In this document: positions 34,890 to 43,292 of the stretch, piece by piece
Position numbering within the stretch: the first letter of the stretch is position 1
How the letters are laid out: the number at the start of each line of letters is the position of its first letter
NCBI GenBank assembly: GCA_021647765.1
Contig: JAKIUD010000005.1
Location: 1-64,000, forward strand
Source: Desulfuromusa sp.
GTDB taxonomy: Bacteria > Desulfobacterota > Desulfuromonadia > Desulfuromonadales > Geopsychrobacteraceae
Length of the DNA stretch: 64,000 nucleotides
Direction: 5' to 3'
Program-made: the position numbers and the translations under genes
Notes under the pieces: generated by a model
Databases searched by the model: none
Seen by the model: only the letters and a program-made list of their open reading frames with translations
Told to the model about the DNA's origin: nothing

Positions 34890-35246
34890 TCACTGAGTAT
34901 TTGATAGAATAGTGATGGTTTTCATTTGTCTTCCAACTTTGTCAACGTGAACAATAGGTGGTGGATTTTTCTGCAGCGCTACGTCCTCTTTTCCCAACCC
35001 GGAGTGATTTATAACTGTTATATCAGTGCTCAAATAAAAAGTTCCATTAGTGGTCACCATTTTATTATCTTGCCAACTAAGTAAGTATACGACTGTATTT
35101 TTTCTAGCTTTTACGTTTGTCGCAGAGGCCTGTACATTCACAGAAGATTCCACTGTCATGGCGAAAGTATCGACACCGAACATAACGACAAAACCAATCA
35201 ATAAAACAATGAAATATCTTTTTTTCAATCTATTCAATCTATTCAT
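34890..35246 (-). CDS. Small secreted protein in the pilus operon
   Basis: 118 residues with an N-terminal signal (basic RLKKR, hydrophobic about 11-25, cleavage near FAM). The mature part is mainly beta-strand and ends KTITILSNTQ. No family recognised. It lies between pilX (34-base gap) and pilY1 (33-base gap) on the same strand, so it is likely cotranscribed and exported with them. It could be a minor pseudopilus-associated factor; that is inference from position. Confidence 0.7.
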   Translation of the reverse strand: MNRLNRLKKRYFIVLLIGFVVMFGVDTFAMTVESSVNVQASATNVKARKNTVVYLLSWQDNKMVTTNGTFYLSTDITVINHSGLGKEDVALQKNPPPIVHVDKVGRQMKTITILSNTQ

Positions 35247-35280
35247 AGGTCATTCTCCTTAATACGGTCTAAACTGGTTG

Positions 35281-35850
35281 CTAGAGCAAATGCAGCCATT
35301 GCGACCAAACCCGTGCCTGACTGTTATTAAGCCCATCATGCTGAGACCGAATATCATAAATTGCCCAAGCGCCACCGCTGGCAGAACCTTTGCCCTTTCC
35401 TTCATAACCGGCAATCATTTGCACTGCACCACCGGAAGATAAAACGGTATTAACATCAAACAGCAAACCTGTTGTTCCGGTGCCGAAATTGACTGTTGCA
35501 TCACGATTCGCAGCACTATCGGGATAGATACTGTTTGCTACAGCATCAATTTGGGATAAGAAAAAGTTTTTATCGGTGACAGTCACTTTATTCAGAGTGA
35601 TTGGATCCGCAGCATTATCTAACCAGCCACGTTCTTGTATGGCCACCTCCACCAGTTCCTTGCTAACCTCATTGCCACCTTCCGCAAAGTAAAATGCCAT
35701 TTTATGTGCTTTTTCATTGCCAGCGATAGAGAGTTCCAGATCAGTATTATTCAAGGCGCTGATGCCGATAACGGTTAACAGTACCAACATCATGATGGCC
35801 ATAATCAAAGCGCTACCCGAATCGTCCTTCAGCCTACCAAATATCCACAT
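35281..35850 (-). CDS. pilX: PilX-type minor pilin/assembly protein
   Basis: 189 residues. The N-terminus (SGSALIMAIMMLVLLTVIGISAL, about 11-33) is the PilX N-terminal hydrophobic helix without the usual G-F-x-x-x-E prepilin sequence, and is followed by NTDLELSIAGNEKAHKMAFYFAEGG, the standard PilX continuation. PilX is a core minor pilin that associates with PilY1. It sits between pilV and the small secreted protein. Confidence 0.88.
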   Translation of the reverse strand: MWIFGRLKDDSGSALIMAIMMLVLLTVIGISALNNTDLELSIAGNEKAHKMAFYFAEGGNEVSKELVEVAIQERGWLDNAADPITLNKVTVTDKNFFLSQIDAVANSIYPDSAANRDATVNFGTGTTGLLFDVNTVLSSGGAVQMIAGYEGKGKGSASGGAWAIYDIRSQHDGLNNSQARVWSQWLHLL

Positions 35851-35889
35851 AATTCCCTTTTCTCCACAACGAAGTCATGCCTGTCTCAT

Positions 35890-36267
35890 CTAAATAATGT
35901 CAGGCTTTGCCATAACAATTCGAGCCTGTTTTGTCTGCCCATCGCGTGTATATTGAACATCCAAGGTAATTGTTTTGGTATTGTTCAATACATCATTATC
36001 AACAACAGTCCACTGGTAATTATAGTAGCCAAGAGCTTGGGTATGCACGCCAGCACTCAAATCCCCATGATCATATGCAAGGGTGTACAATTCCTCAGCC
36101 TTTGCCTGACCCAGCGTGATTGCTTCAGTGACATTACGCGCAGAAAAATTTCCTTTAACTGAGGTAAATTGCATAGAAGCTACAGCAAGTAAACCAACGG
36201 CGAAAATCGTAACAGCAATCAGAACTTCAATCAGGGAAAAACCCTTATCCTGTGTTAAATATTTCAT
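35890..36267 (-). CDS. pilV: Type IV pilus minor pilin PilV
   Basis: 125 residues. Class III prepilin signal KG|FSLIEVLIAVTIFAVGLLAVASMQ with the processing glycine at residue 9 and glutamate +5. The FAVGLLAVASMQ block is characteristic of PilV. The gene begins two bases after the pilW stop, so the two are translationally coupled. Confidence 0.92.
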   Translation of the reverse strand: MKYLTQDKGFSLIEVLIAVTIFAVGLLAVASMQFTSVKGNFSARNVTEAITLGQAKAEELYTLAYDHGDLSAGVHTQALGYYNYQWTVVDNDVLNNTKTITLDVQYTRDGQTKQARIVMAKPDII

Positions 36268-36269
36268 GC

Positions 36270-37151
36270 TTATAACCCCATGTTTCGACAGGTCACGACA
36301 GTTGAAAGGAGCCGCCTACGAAAATTATTATTTGGTGGAATAACCCGGTTACCAACAACATAAGACTGAGTCGATGTATAGTCTCTGTCAGCCCGCCGTG
36401 CTGTACCAAGAACCCAAATTTTTACAGCTCTAATATCTGCTAGATCCACTGCAATTCCGGTGTCAACGGCATTGATTGTTCCATCACTATCAGTATCATC
36501 CGCTGCAGTTATCTGATTATCGCCATTTGCATCTACTTCAAACCAGTTGCCTCCACCAGCCGGATCCTGAATAGACCAGAGAATTCGGTCATCAGAAGTA
36601 TCTGCTGGCGTCCCATTATCATCAAAGTCCAAAGCACCATCGCCATCACTATCAAAAGCATAGGCAAAACCAACAGCTTGTATATATTCAGCAACAGGAT
36701 CATTTCCTGCCCCAGTATTACGACCAAGTCGACTGATCCCAGCTGCGGTATAAAGGCTATATGTCACATTTTCATTTGGATCTGAGCCGCCACTTGCTTT
36801 AGTTAAATTACCATCTGGCACCCTTGGATCAATAATGCCAGTATCATCACTAAGATCCATCGTAATCTGAAGTACATTTGTACCTGCTTGGACAAATCCC
36901 AACCCTGTGATGGCAGCCCCAGTCGGGTTATAACCGGCATTCCTTAAATCAAAGACAATAGATTCTATCGCTGCACGCACATTCTGTTGTGCTTCAGCAA
37001 CTTGCGTTTGTGCATCATATGTACGTGAACTATTGATATATAGAGTCATGATCGAAATACCAATAACGCTGGTAATAACCAATGCGACTAGCATTTCAAC
37101 CAAGGTAAAACCAAAATTAGAACTATTATATTTTGTTTTTTCAAAATGCAT
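36270..37151 (-). CDS. pilW: Type IV pilus minor pilin PilW
   Basis: 293 residues. Prepilin signal FG|FTLVEMLVALVITSVIGISIMTLYI near residues 13-38 with +5 glutamate; AEAQQNVRAAIESIVFDLRNAGYNP follows, the usual PilW pattern. The central region is rich in calcium-loop-like aspartates (DSDGDGALDFDDNGTPADTSDD and ADDTDSDGTINAVD), which may bind Ca2+. It lies between fimT and pilV. Confidence 0.9.
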   Translation of the reverse strand: MHFEKTKYNSSNFGFTLVEMLVALVITSVIGISIMTLYINSSRTYDAQTQVAEAQQNVRAAIESIVFDLRNAGYNPTGAAITGLGFVQAGTNVLQITMDLSDDTGIIDPRVPDGNLTKASGGSDPNENVTYSLYTAAGISRLGRNTGAGNDPVAEYIQAVGFAYAFDSDGDGALDFDDNGTPADTSDDRILWSIQDPAGGGNWFEVDANGDNQITAADDTDSDGTINAVDTGIAVDLADIRAVKIWVLGTARRADRDYTSTQSYVVGNRVIPPNNNFRRRLLSTVVTCRNMGL

Positions 37152-37162
37152 AATTTGCCTAT

Positions 37163-37633
37163 CTATTGCAAATGAACATAACCTGAAATGGATGTCGTTA
37201 ATTGGAAACTCTTTGTAGTTACAGTATTGTTGATAACAACAGTACCAGCACCACCAGAAGGTCGTCCTCTAGGTGTAAACCCTGTCTTGTTTGCTGTCGG
37301 GAACGTTATGTTGGCTGCGGGAAATTCGATCCCGTGTTTCACGGTAATATCTGATAAAACCGTCTCCCCAGCATCCAAAATTTTATCATTATTGGGATCA
37401 ACAAAAACCTGATACCGAGTCGGTGGAGAAAATACAATCGCAACAGGCTGGTTACGTTTAATAGCTTCTATTTTTGCCCGTTGAAACTGACCATACATTT
37501 CTTGCGCGACCGATCGAAGCTCAGCATTTCGACTGGCGGAAACAAGAGAAATTCCTGCAATAGTAACCATGATACCGATAAAAACCATAGTTACAATAAC
37601 CTCGATCAGGGTAAAACCTTTTGAGTTTTTCAT
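37163..37633 (-). CDS. fimT: Minor pilin of the FimT/GspH type
   Basis: 156 residues from ATG 37633, giving MKNSKG|FTLIEVIVTMVFIGIM with a standard prepilin cleavage site. FSPPTRYQVFVDPNNDKILDAGE and the C-terminal FTPRGRPSGG match the GspH/FimT fold. The frame extends to 37702, but the sigma-54-type promoter at 37672-37687 would start transcription near 37660, which excludes the longer start. It is the first gene of the operon. Confidence 0.88.
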   Translation of the reverse strand: MKNSKGFTLIEVIVTMVFIGIMVTIAGISLVSASRNAELRSVAQEMYGQFQRAKIEAIKRNQPVAIVFSPPTRYQVFVDPNNDKILDAGETVLSDITVKHGIEFPAANITFPTANKTGFTPRGRPSGGAGTVVINNTVTTKSFQLTTSISGYVHLQ

Positions 37634-37671
37634 CTTTATCCATTTCCTATCCATAATTATATCAGACCTAA

Positions 37672-37687
37672 TGCAGGTTCCTTGCCA
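37672..37687 (-). promoter_or_regulatory. Sigma-54 (RpoN) promoter of the minor pilin operon
   Basis: The minus strand reads TGGCAAGGAACCTGCA: GG and GC are exactly 10 bases apart and 10 of the 12 fixed positions of TGGCACG-N4-TTGCA match. The expected start lies near 37660, about 28 bases before the fimT ATG. RpoN control of type IV pilin genes is established in Geobacter and Pseudomonas, which fits. Confidence 0.65.
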
Positions 37688-37906
37688 TTTCACAAACCAC
37701 AAAGACAGTTGAAAACATTAGCTATTTTCGTATTTATTTATGAGCCAACTTACAAAAGTGCAAACCCTGCACAGAACAATCATGCAAATTATGCACTTCC
37801 TGGTTTTATGACACTGGTTACGGACGTGACGAGGGAACGTGACGTTGCTGTTATTTACAGTTTCCAGTTTTCCCCTCCGTCACCAGAGATTGAAACCACC
37901 AGATGA

Positions 37907-38230
37907 CTAACCATACATATCGGTAATAAGCTTGCGCAACTGTGCAGCTTTCATTTCAGAGAGTTGATCAATTTTCTTGCTTAATCGTTGCTTACTGATA
38001 GTACAAATCTGGTCAACGGCAATCTCAGCCACTTTGGTGGCACATTTAATTTGGAGTCGAGTTCTCCAATTTGGGTGCAATTTCGAAGTCAAGGGACAAA
38101 TAACAATGGTTTCGAGGTTTTTGTTCATTGCATCCTGGCTGACAACAACGACTGGCCGCATTTTGTTAATTTCGCTACCAATAGTTGGGTTAAGATCAGC
38201 AAAATAAATTTCATACCTTCTAATTTTCAA
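37907..38230 (-). CDS. mazF: MazF/PemK-type endoribonuclease toxin, probable TTG start
   Basis: 107 residues from TTG 38230. RRYEIYFADLNPTIGSEINKMRPVVVVS, the ETIVICPLTSK strand and VDQICTISKQRL are MazF-family signatures; the toxin cleaves single-stranded RNA. An ATG at 38254 would add eight residues, but TTG gives the standard KIRRxEIY start and follows GAGGGGGAAGATT. It overlaps the antitoxin end by 11 bases. Confidence 0.88.
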   Translation of the reverse strand: MKIRRYEIYFADLNPTIGSEINKMRPVVVVSQDAMNKNLETIVICPLTSKLHPNWRTRLQIKCATKVAEIAVDQICTISKQRLSKKIDQLSEMKAAQLRKLITDMYG

Positions 38231-38492
38231 AATCTTCCCCCTCAAGCCCATCAAAACTTGTCACATTCCAATCCTCCCAATCTTCATTTTCAGTAGCCAT
38301 CACTTTATATGTATCTTCGAAAGAAAGCTTCTCTTCTTTTTTTTTGCGCAGAAGCAACCCTCTGTCAGTTTCTTCCAGCAACAGTGAGCTGGTGAGATCA
38401 TATTTTTGTAAAAGTGCTTTGGGGATACGAATTCCTTTAGAATTTCCAATAGGAACCAATTTAATATCTATCGCGTGCTCATGATTTTCCAT
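38220..38492 (-). CDS. mazE: AbrB/MazE-type antitoxin
   Basis: 90 residues. The N-terminal swapped-hairpin DNA-binding fold shows IGNSKGIRIPKALLQKYDL (about 17-35); the acidic tail (EDWEDWNVTSFDGLEGEDFE) binds and neutralises the toxin. It precedes and overlaps mazF, the usual order. It probably represses its own promoter at the palindrome 38527-38543. Confidence 0.88.
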   Translation of the reverse strand: MENHEHAIDIKLVPIGNSKGIRIPKALLQKYDLTSSLLLEETDRGLLLRKKKEEKLSFEDTYKVMATENEDWEDWNVTSFDGLEGEDFEN

Positions 38493-38526
38493 AGGATACT
38501 CCTCATTTCCCTCCTAGAGACATTTC

Positions 38527-38561
38527 GTAATTATTGTAATTACATTCGAGGAAAAGGTCAA
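38527..38561 (-). promoter_or_regulatory. mazEF promoter with overlapping operator palindrome
   Basis: On the minus strand TTGACC (38556-38561), a 17-base spacer and TACAAT (38533-38538) form a good sigma-70 promoter. The -10 box lies inside a perfect inverted repeat GTAATTA-N3-TAATTAC (38527-38543), a likely MazE binding site for autorepression. Confidence 0.65.
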
Positions 38562-38571
38562 GCCAAAGGCC

Positions 38572-38778
38572 TACATCGTCCCTTCAGGACTTATAGGTGT
38601 TGGTGATCTTGTAACCGGTGGTTGAAACCACCGTCTTTATGACAACACCCCGGTCGGGGTGTTCATGTTCACCGATATCGTGCCGCCATCAATTCATTGA
38701 TAATCGTTGGCACTATCAACCAAAAATATTTCCCCAACGGGGGAAGATCGTACAGACGGTGGTTTCAACCACCGGCAC
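38572..38778. repeat. REP-like element with exact 21-base inverted repeats
   Basis: Bases 38615-38635 and 38755-38775 are exact reverse complements over 21 positions, and each is itself a hairpin (GGTGGTT and AACCACC). Between them are a hairpin AACACCCC-GGTC-GGGGTGTT (38644-38663) and TTCCCC-AAC-GGGGGAA. A related single unit (CTGGTGGTTAAAACCACCG) overlaps the end of the histidine kinase gene near 40120-40142. The structure resembles REP sequences mobilised by Y1 transposases, none of which is present here. Confidence 0.7.
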
Positions 38779-38784
38779 ACTATT

Positions 38785-40032
38785 TCACAGACAACCAACT
38801 GGCAGCTGAATAATATTCTCTGCAACCATTTCAATTTTTTCAGAATTATTGATCAGAATCCCATACTGAGATCCAGTTTCTTTAAGAAATGTCTTTAACG
38901 AACCAAGCATGCGCTGGTTAATTTTGGTTCCCAGCTTAACCTCAATCGGGATGAAGCCAAACGGACCATCAATAATTAAATCGATCTCAGCCCGATCACG
39001 GGTTCGATAAAAATTAAAATCGACCCCAGCTTTTAAAGTACATTGTATCCCCCGGATTATCTCCTCGATGACAAATGATTCAAATGATGTGCCCGCAGTC
39101 GGATGGATAAGAAGCCGGTCAACCTCGTCGACCTTAAGAAGGTGATGAAGAATGCCCGAATCACGAAAAAAACCTTTGGGCATTTTCTGTACTTTTTTCA
39201 AACTATTCTTTTCAAAACTGCGCAGGTTTCTCCAGATAAACGTGTTGTGAAGTATTTCAAAATATTCCCGTGCGGTCACCGAGCTAATCTCTAAAGCTCT
39301 GGAAACAACCGATTGGTTAATGATGCTCCCCGAATAATAGGACAAACTTTGAATGAAAAGTCTAAAGTTATGGGTATTAAGACGTGGGAAAAGGCGCTGG
39401 ATATCACGGCGGATATAATCAGAAAAATAACCATCCATCCACAAGCCGTGAAAAAGAGGATTATCCTGACTTTTTATTCTGGGTTCAGGATAACCGCCTT
39501 GCAGCCAATGCTCATAGACTTGATTAGGGGTAATTTGTGTTCTTAGTCGTGCCAATTTCTCCAGTGAGGTGGTTCGATCAACTAATAAATCATATATGGG
39601 AGGTAAGGGCTTTTCATAAAACTCCACCATTTTAAAGGGCCAGAGCTCAAGTGTGGCAATTCGACCAGCGAGACTCTCAGATAAACCTTTCACGATCTCT
39701 GGAGAACTGGAGCCAGTCAGCAGAAAACGACCACAGGCATTCCTGTCCTGATCAATAATACCGCGGAGAACACTGAACAATTCTGGATACTGTTGAGCCT
39801 CATCAATAATTACTTTTTCCCGTTGGCGACCAAAAAAACCAAGAGGGTCACTGGTGATCAACTGATAGTCGTCAGGACGTTCCAGATCATAATACTTCCA
39901 ATCAGAATAAACATCCTTAACCAAAGTCGATTTTCCACACTGCCTGGATCCAATAACTGCAACCGCAGGAAACATCGACATAAGGGATTCTACTTTCGCC
40001 CCAAGAAGTCTCTTCTTATCCTTCATTTTCAA
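38785..40032 (-). CDS. AAA ATPase with DUF4143 C-terminal domain
   Basis: 415 residues. Walker A is GSRQCGKST (28-36), the Walker B-like strand is KVIIDEAQ, and a sensor LLTGSSSPEI follows. The C-terminal DUF4143 part (from about 200) contains a possible PD-(D/E)xK fold: FYRTRDRAEIDLII and IPIEVKLG. The family is common in archaea and anaerobic bacteria and is often gained by transfer; its function is unsettled. It is flanked on both sides by palindromic REP-like repeats, consistent with mobility. Confidence 0.85.
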   Translation of the reverse strand: MKMKDKKRLLGAKVESLMSMFPAVAVIGSRQCGKSTLVKDVYSDWKYYDLERPDDYQLITSDPLGFFGRQREKVIIDEAQQYPELFSVLRGIIDQDRNACGRFLLTGSSSPEIVKGLSESLAGRIATLELWPFKMVEFYEKPLPPIYDLLVDRTTSLEKLARLRTQITPNQVYEHWLQGGYPEPRIKSQDNPLFHGLWMDGYFSDYIRRDIQRLFPRLNTHNFRLFIQSLSYYSGSIINQSVVSRALEISSVTAREYFEILHNTFIWRNLRSFEKNSLKKVQKMPKGFFRDSGILHHLLKVDEVDRLLIHPTAGTSFESFVIEEIIRGIQCTLKAGVDFNFYRTRDRAEIDLIIDGPFGFIPIEVKLGTKINQRMLGSLKTFLKETGSQYGILINNSEKIEMVAENIIQLPVGCL

Positions 40033-40100
40033 ATTCTACCTTTAAATTTAAAGGGTGTCAATGAATTTCACGTGTACCGATAAATCACCGAGTTTCAAGT

Positions 40101-41630
40101 TCAACATCGTCCGTTCAATTCCTGGTGGTTAAAACCACCGTAAAAAACCAGTCTAAAAGAACTGCCCCGCCCGACACAGGACTCAATCTCAATTTTTCCA
40201 CCGGACTCTTCTATAATCCGCTGACAGATAGCCAGACCAAGACCTGTCCCTTCACCGGGGGCTTTGGTTGTATAAAATGGGTCGAAGATTTTACCGAGAT
40301 CTTCTTCCGCTATCCCTGAACCATTATCTTTGATCACTAACCAAATATTTGTGCTGCCCTCCCCTGCCATCAGAGTAATTTTTCCATTTTTCTCGCAAGC
40401 TTGAAGCGCATTGAGCAGAAGATTAATAAATACCTGCTGGAATTTATTTGCATCACCGATGATTTCAGGTAAAGAAGCGGGGAGGTCATCAGCAACATCA
40501 ACACCTGCCAGGGTTCCCTGATTTTTCAACAGTTGCACACATGAGCGCATAACTTTCACAATATCAACAGGTTCAGTGACACCATTTGCAGTCGGTCGTG
40601 AAAAATCAAGAAGTTCCCTGACCAGAAAATCGATCCGGTTCGCTTCGACAAGCGCCCGTTGCAGAATATCACTGTCCGCTGCCACCTCTATCCGCTGTTT
40701 CAACAATTCAAGATAGCCGATTATTGCGGCAAGAGGATTTCCGATTTCATGTGCCAACCCGGCAGCCAGTTGACCAACTGATGCCATTTTTTCACTACGG
40801 ATCAATTCGTCCCGTGCTTGTTGCAGTTCTCGATTTGTCTGTTCTAGCGATCTAATGTACTGTTCAGTCTCATAACGACTCTGTCGCAATGCATCAACCA
40901 TCTGATTATAAGCAGTTGCCAGTTGAGAAATTTCGACAGGACCGGCAATCGGCAACCGGGTTTCCAGATTTCCGGAGCTGACATCCTGGGTTGCTTTGAG
41001 TAAATTTTGAGCCGGGCGGATGATATTTTTCAAGATAAGGTAATAGCCCGCAAGAACGAGAATAATCCCGTAGAGAATAATGTAAAGAATCAAAACTTGG
41101 AGTGAACCCAAGATCTTCAGACGAATATCGGCAAGTGAAAAATGGAGTTCCATCACCCCGTAAAAAGAGTTTTTAAACTGGATCGGCAGAACCAGCTGGG
41201 TCGTTGATTCTACTTGTTCAAAAAAACTCAACAAGGTGGAATAATTAGTTTTTTGCTGTAATTTCTTAGTGAGCTTGACCATCTGCAAGCGGGCTACAAG
41301 AGATGGTGTGACCTGACCAGTGACAGAAGAACCAACTGAGTTAAAATTTCGATCATAAAGCCACCAGGCATCACAATGGATATCATCTGGTAACTGTGCC
41401 AGTAAAACCAATTTCTCTTCCAAAACAACATCCTCCGGCAAGTCCCCTTGTGGCTGACGTGAAACAGTTGCCAGAATCTGTGCAAATGAGCGCAGCTGCC
41501 CAACCCGCTCTTCGAGCAAATTCTTCTCCATCAAGTGCAGCATCATAACGCCACCCAGCACCAACGCTGCCCCAAGCAACAGTGTCAACGTGATGAGAAC
41601 CTCTGTCCGCAAACCAACAGACTTTGCCAA
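40101..41630 (-). CDS. Orphan membrane sensor histidine kinase
   Basis: 509 residues. Transmembrane helices at about 11-31 and 174-200 enclose a periplasmic sensor region of about 140 residues with no named domain. HAMP follows (about 200-252), then a coiled linker, HisKA with H294 in LAAGLAHEIGNPLAAIIGYL, and a HATPase domain with INLLLNALQA (N box), DNGSGI, DPFYTTK and GTGLGLAIC. The last 15 residues (YGGFNHQELNGRC) are encoded by a REP-like repeat. No response regulator is adjacent. Confidence 0.93.
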   Translation of the reverse strand: MAKSVGLRTEVLITLTLLLGAALVLGGVMMLHLMEKNLLEERVGQLRSFAQILATVSRQPQGDLPEDVVLEEKLVLLAQLPDDIHCDAWWLYDRNFNSVGSSVTGQVTPSLVARLQMVKLTKKLQQKTNYSTLLSFFEQVESTTQLVLPIQFKNSFYGVMELHFSLADIRLKILGSLQVLILYIILYGIILVLAGYYLILKNIIRPAQNLLKATQDVSSGNLETRLPIAGPVEISQLATAYNQMVDALRQSRYETEQYIRSLEQTNRELQQARDELIRSEKMASVGQLAAGLAHEIGNPLAAIIGYLELLKQRIEVAADSDILQRALVEANRIDFLVRELLDFSRPTANGVTEPVDIVKVMRSCVQLLKNQGTLAGVDVADDLPASLPEIIGDANKFQQVFINLLLNALQACEKNGKITLMAGEGSTNIWLVIKDNGSGIAEEDLGKIFDPFYTTKAPGEGTGLGLAICQRIIEESGGKIEIESCVGRGSSFRLVFYGGFNHQELNGRC

Positions 41631-41853
41631 TTGCTATCCTCACTTCTAAAAAATAATAATTGATATTTACTAATTACCATATCATTTCAAAAAAACAAAC
41701 AAGGGGTTTGTCAAATGATGCCAAAATGATGAATAATAGGGTTGCAGGCTGTAGACTGGTGCTCTACTCTGATCAATGAGAAGTAACCTTCCTACAGCCT
41801 CACAGCCTTCAGCCTAAAGCATTGAACCTAATCCCCTGAAAACGGAGTTTTTT

Positions 41854-42045
41854 ATGCCCAGAATCCCACTTTTAGATCAAACAGCCTGTATCGGCTGCGA
41901 AACTTGTACCCGTATCTGTCCAAAAGTATTTCGTATGGTTTCAGAACACCTCGCCGGCATCCATAATCCAACGGGTGATACAGAAGAAAAAATTGAAGAG
42001 GCAATGGACAACTGTCCGGTAGCCTGCATTAACTGGGAAGATTGA
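41854..42045 (+). CDS. Small single-cluster [4Fe-4S] ferredoxin
   Basis: 63 residues. C12, C15, C18 (CIGCETC) and C54 (NCP) are the cluster ligands expected for a Desulfovibrio-type ferredoxin; C22 and C58 could form the disulfide found in such proteins or hold a second site. The N-terminus PLLDQTACIGCETC and tail MDNCPVACINWED are typical. It is the first gene of a four-gene series: its TGA overlaps the next ATG (TGATG). Confidence 0.93.
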   Translation: MPRIPLLDQTACIGCETCTRICPKVFRMVSEHLAGIHNPTGDTEEKIEEAMDNCPVACINWED

Positions 42046-42722
42046 TGGTGTCGAAAGAAGTCCGATCGATACTGTTGCAATCAGCGATGACAGACCTGAA
42101 ATCAATCCCCTCCCGAGTTGCTGAAAAACGACTACAGGTTATAGGTCGATTTTTTTGCTTAGCTGTCTTCATCAGCTTAGTTCTAGCACTTTCTGGTTGC
42201 CAATCTGGACTCCTTAAAAAAGGACAGATGAATGAATTCAATGAAGAGCTTTATATCGATGCCAAGTTGAATTTTGCCATTAAACATCCGGTTAATTGGA
42301 AAAGAGTCAAAATTCCGGTTTCTTCTCCCGAATTCAGAGCCGACACGGTACGCTGGAAAATTGAAAATCCACGCAAAGAAACTGACAGTTTCGGTAACAT
42401 GCTGATTCAGAGTCTTCCCGGCAAAAAGAACGCTGATCTCCCCGATCTTCTCAGCGATTTTTTAGCCGACAAGCCGGAACTAAAATCGGGTCAGGCAGAA
42501 CGCTTTGAACATTCAGCAGGATCAGCTTTGAAATTTATTGGTCGTGATGTCGATCGAGGTCGACTGACGATTGCACTGAAGGGGCAGCAACACGATTTTA
42601 TTATCTCGCTGGATTATCCAAACAACCGATTCAATGAACTTTTGCCAGTGTTTCAGGATATTGTTGCCAGTTTTTCAGAGCTGATTCGCCCGGACAGTTA
42701 CCCCAAATTAGCGCCAAAATGA
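42045..42722 (+). CDS. Putative lipoprotein of unknown function
   Basis: 225 residues from ATG 42045, overlapping the ferredoxin stop. A hydrophobic segment (about 34-50) ends in lipobox LALSGC with C52. The N-region is long, so ATG 42087 may be the true start, though without a clear ribosome-binding site. The mature part begins NEELYIDAKLNFAIKHPVNWKRVKI and resembles the PsbP/DUF1795-type fold seen in small secreted proteins; this is a weak visual resemblance. Its stop overlaps the next gene (ATGA). Confidence 0.75.
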   Translation: MVSKEVRSILLQSAMTDLKSIPSRVAEKRLQVIGRFFCLAVFISLVLALSGCQSGLLKKGQMNEFNEELYIDAKLNFAIKHPVNWKRVKIPVSSPEFRADTVRWKIENPRKETDSFGNMLIQSLPGKKNADLPDLLSDFLADKPELKSGQAERFEHSAGSALKFIGRDVDRGRLTIALKGQQHDFIISLDYPNNRFNELLPVFQDIVASFSELIRPDSYPKLAPK

Positions 42723-43291
42723 CCAAAAAAATCTATCCGGCAAAAATCATAAAAAAATACTATTCCAACCATCCACAGGCGTGGCAGATTCTCCTCGTTC
42801 ACAGTCGTCTGGTGACCCGAAAAGCTCTGAAGATTGGTCGTTATTTACGGGCACATGGGGATTTGGTGGATTTACAATTTCTTGCTGAAGCGGCAATGTT
42901 ACACGATATCGGCATGATCATGACCAATACTCCTGAGCTTGACTGTCATGGGGAAGGTTCTTATCTTCAACATGGAATCAGGGGTAAAGAGATTCTGGAA
43001 CGAGAGGGGTTCCCCAGACATGCTCGAGTTTGTGAACGACATATCGGAGTGGGTCTAACTGCAAAGGAAATTCAGCAAAAAAAGCTCCCGCTGCCAAAGC
43101 GTGATATGCAACCAGAAACTCTGGAAGAGCGGATTATCTGTTATGCAGATCTGTTTTATTCCAAAGGGGAAAAAAATCGTGGCCGGGAAAAATCCCTGCG
43201 GAAAATTCGTGATAAACTGAAAAAACACGGTAAAAATAAAGTAAAGATTTTTGATCAATGGCAGAGAAAGTTTGAACCTGAGCTGAGTTGA
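42719..43291 (+). CDS. HD-domain hydrolase
   Basis: 190 residues. H28 (LLVHSRLV), H62-D63 (AAMLHDIGM), H79 and H84 in the CHGEGSYLQHG region, and a later D (CYADLFYS) form the HD metal site. Similar small HD proteins act as nucleotide phosphohydrolases, but the substrate is unknown. It begins inside the lipoprotein stop and ends one base before dedA, so the module is translationally coupled. Confidence 0.85.
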   Translation: MTKKIYPAKIIKKYYSNHPQAWQILLVHSRLVTRKALKIGRYLRAHGDLVDLQFLAEAAMLHDIGMIMTNTPELDCHGEGSYLQHGIRGKEILEREGFPRHARVCERHIGVGLTAKEIQQKKLPLPKRDMQPETLEERIICYADLFYSKGEKNRGREKSLRKIRDKLKKHGKNKVKIFDQWQRKFEPELS

Positions 43292-43292
43292 T

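Noticed and set aside
38615..38775. Possible CRISPR-like repeats
   Set aside because: Only two related units exist, in inverted orientation, without regular spacers or cas genes; they fit REP sequences better.
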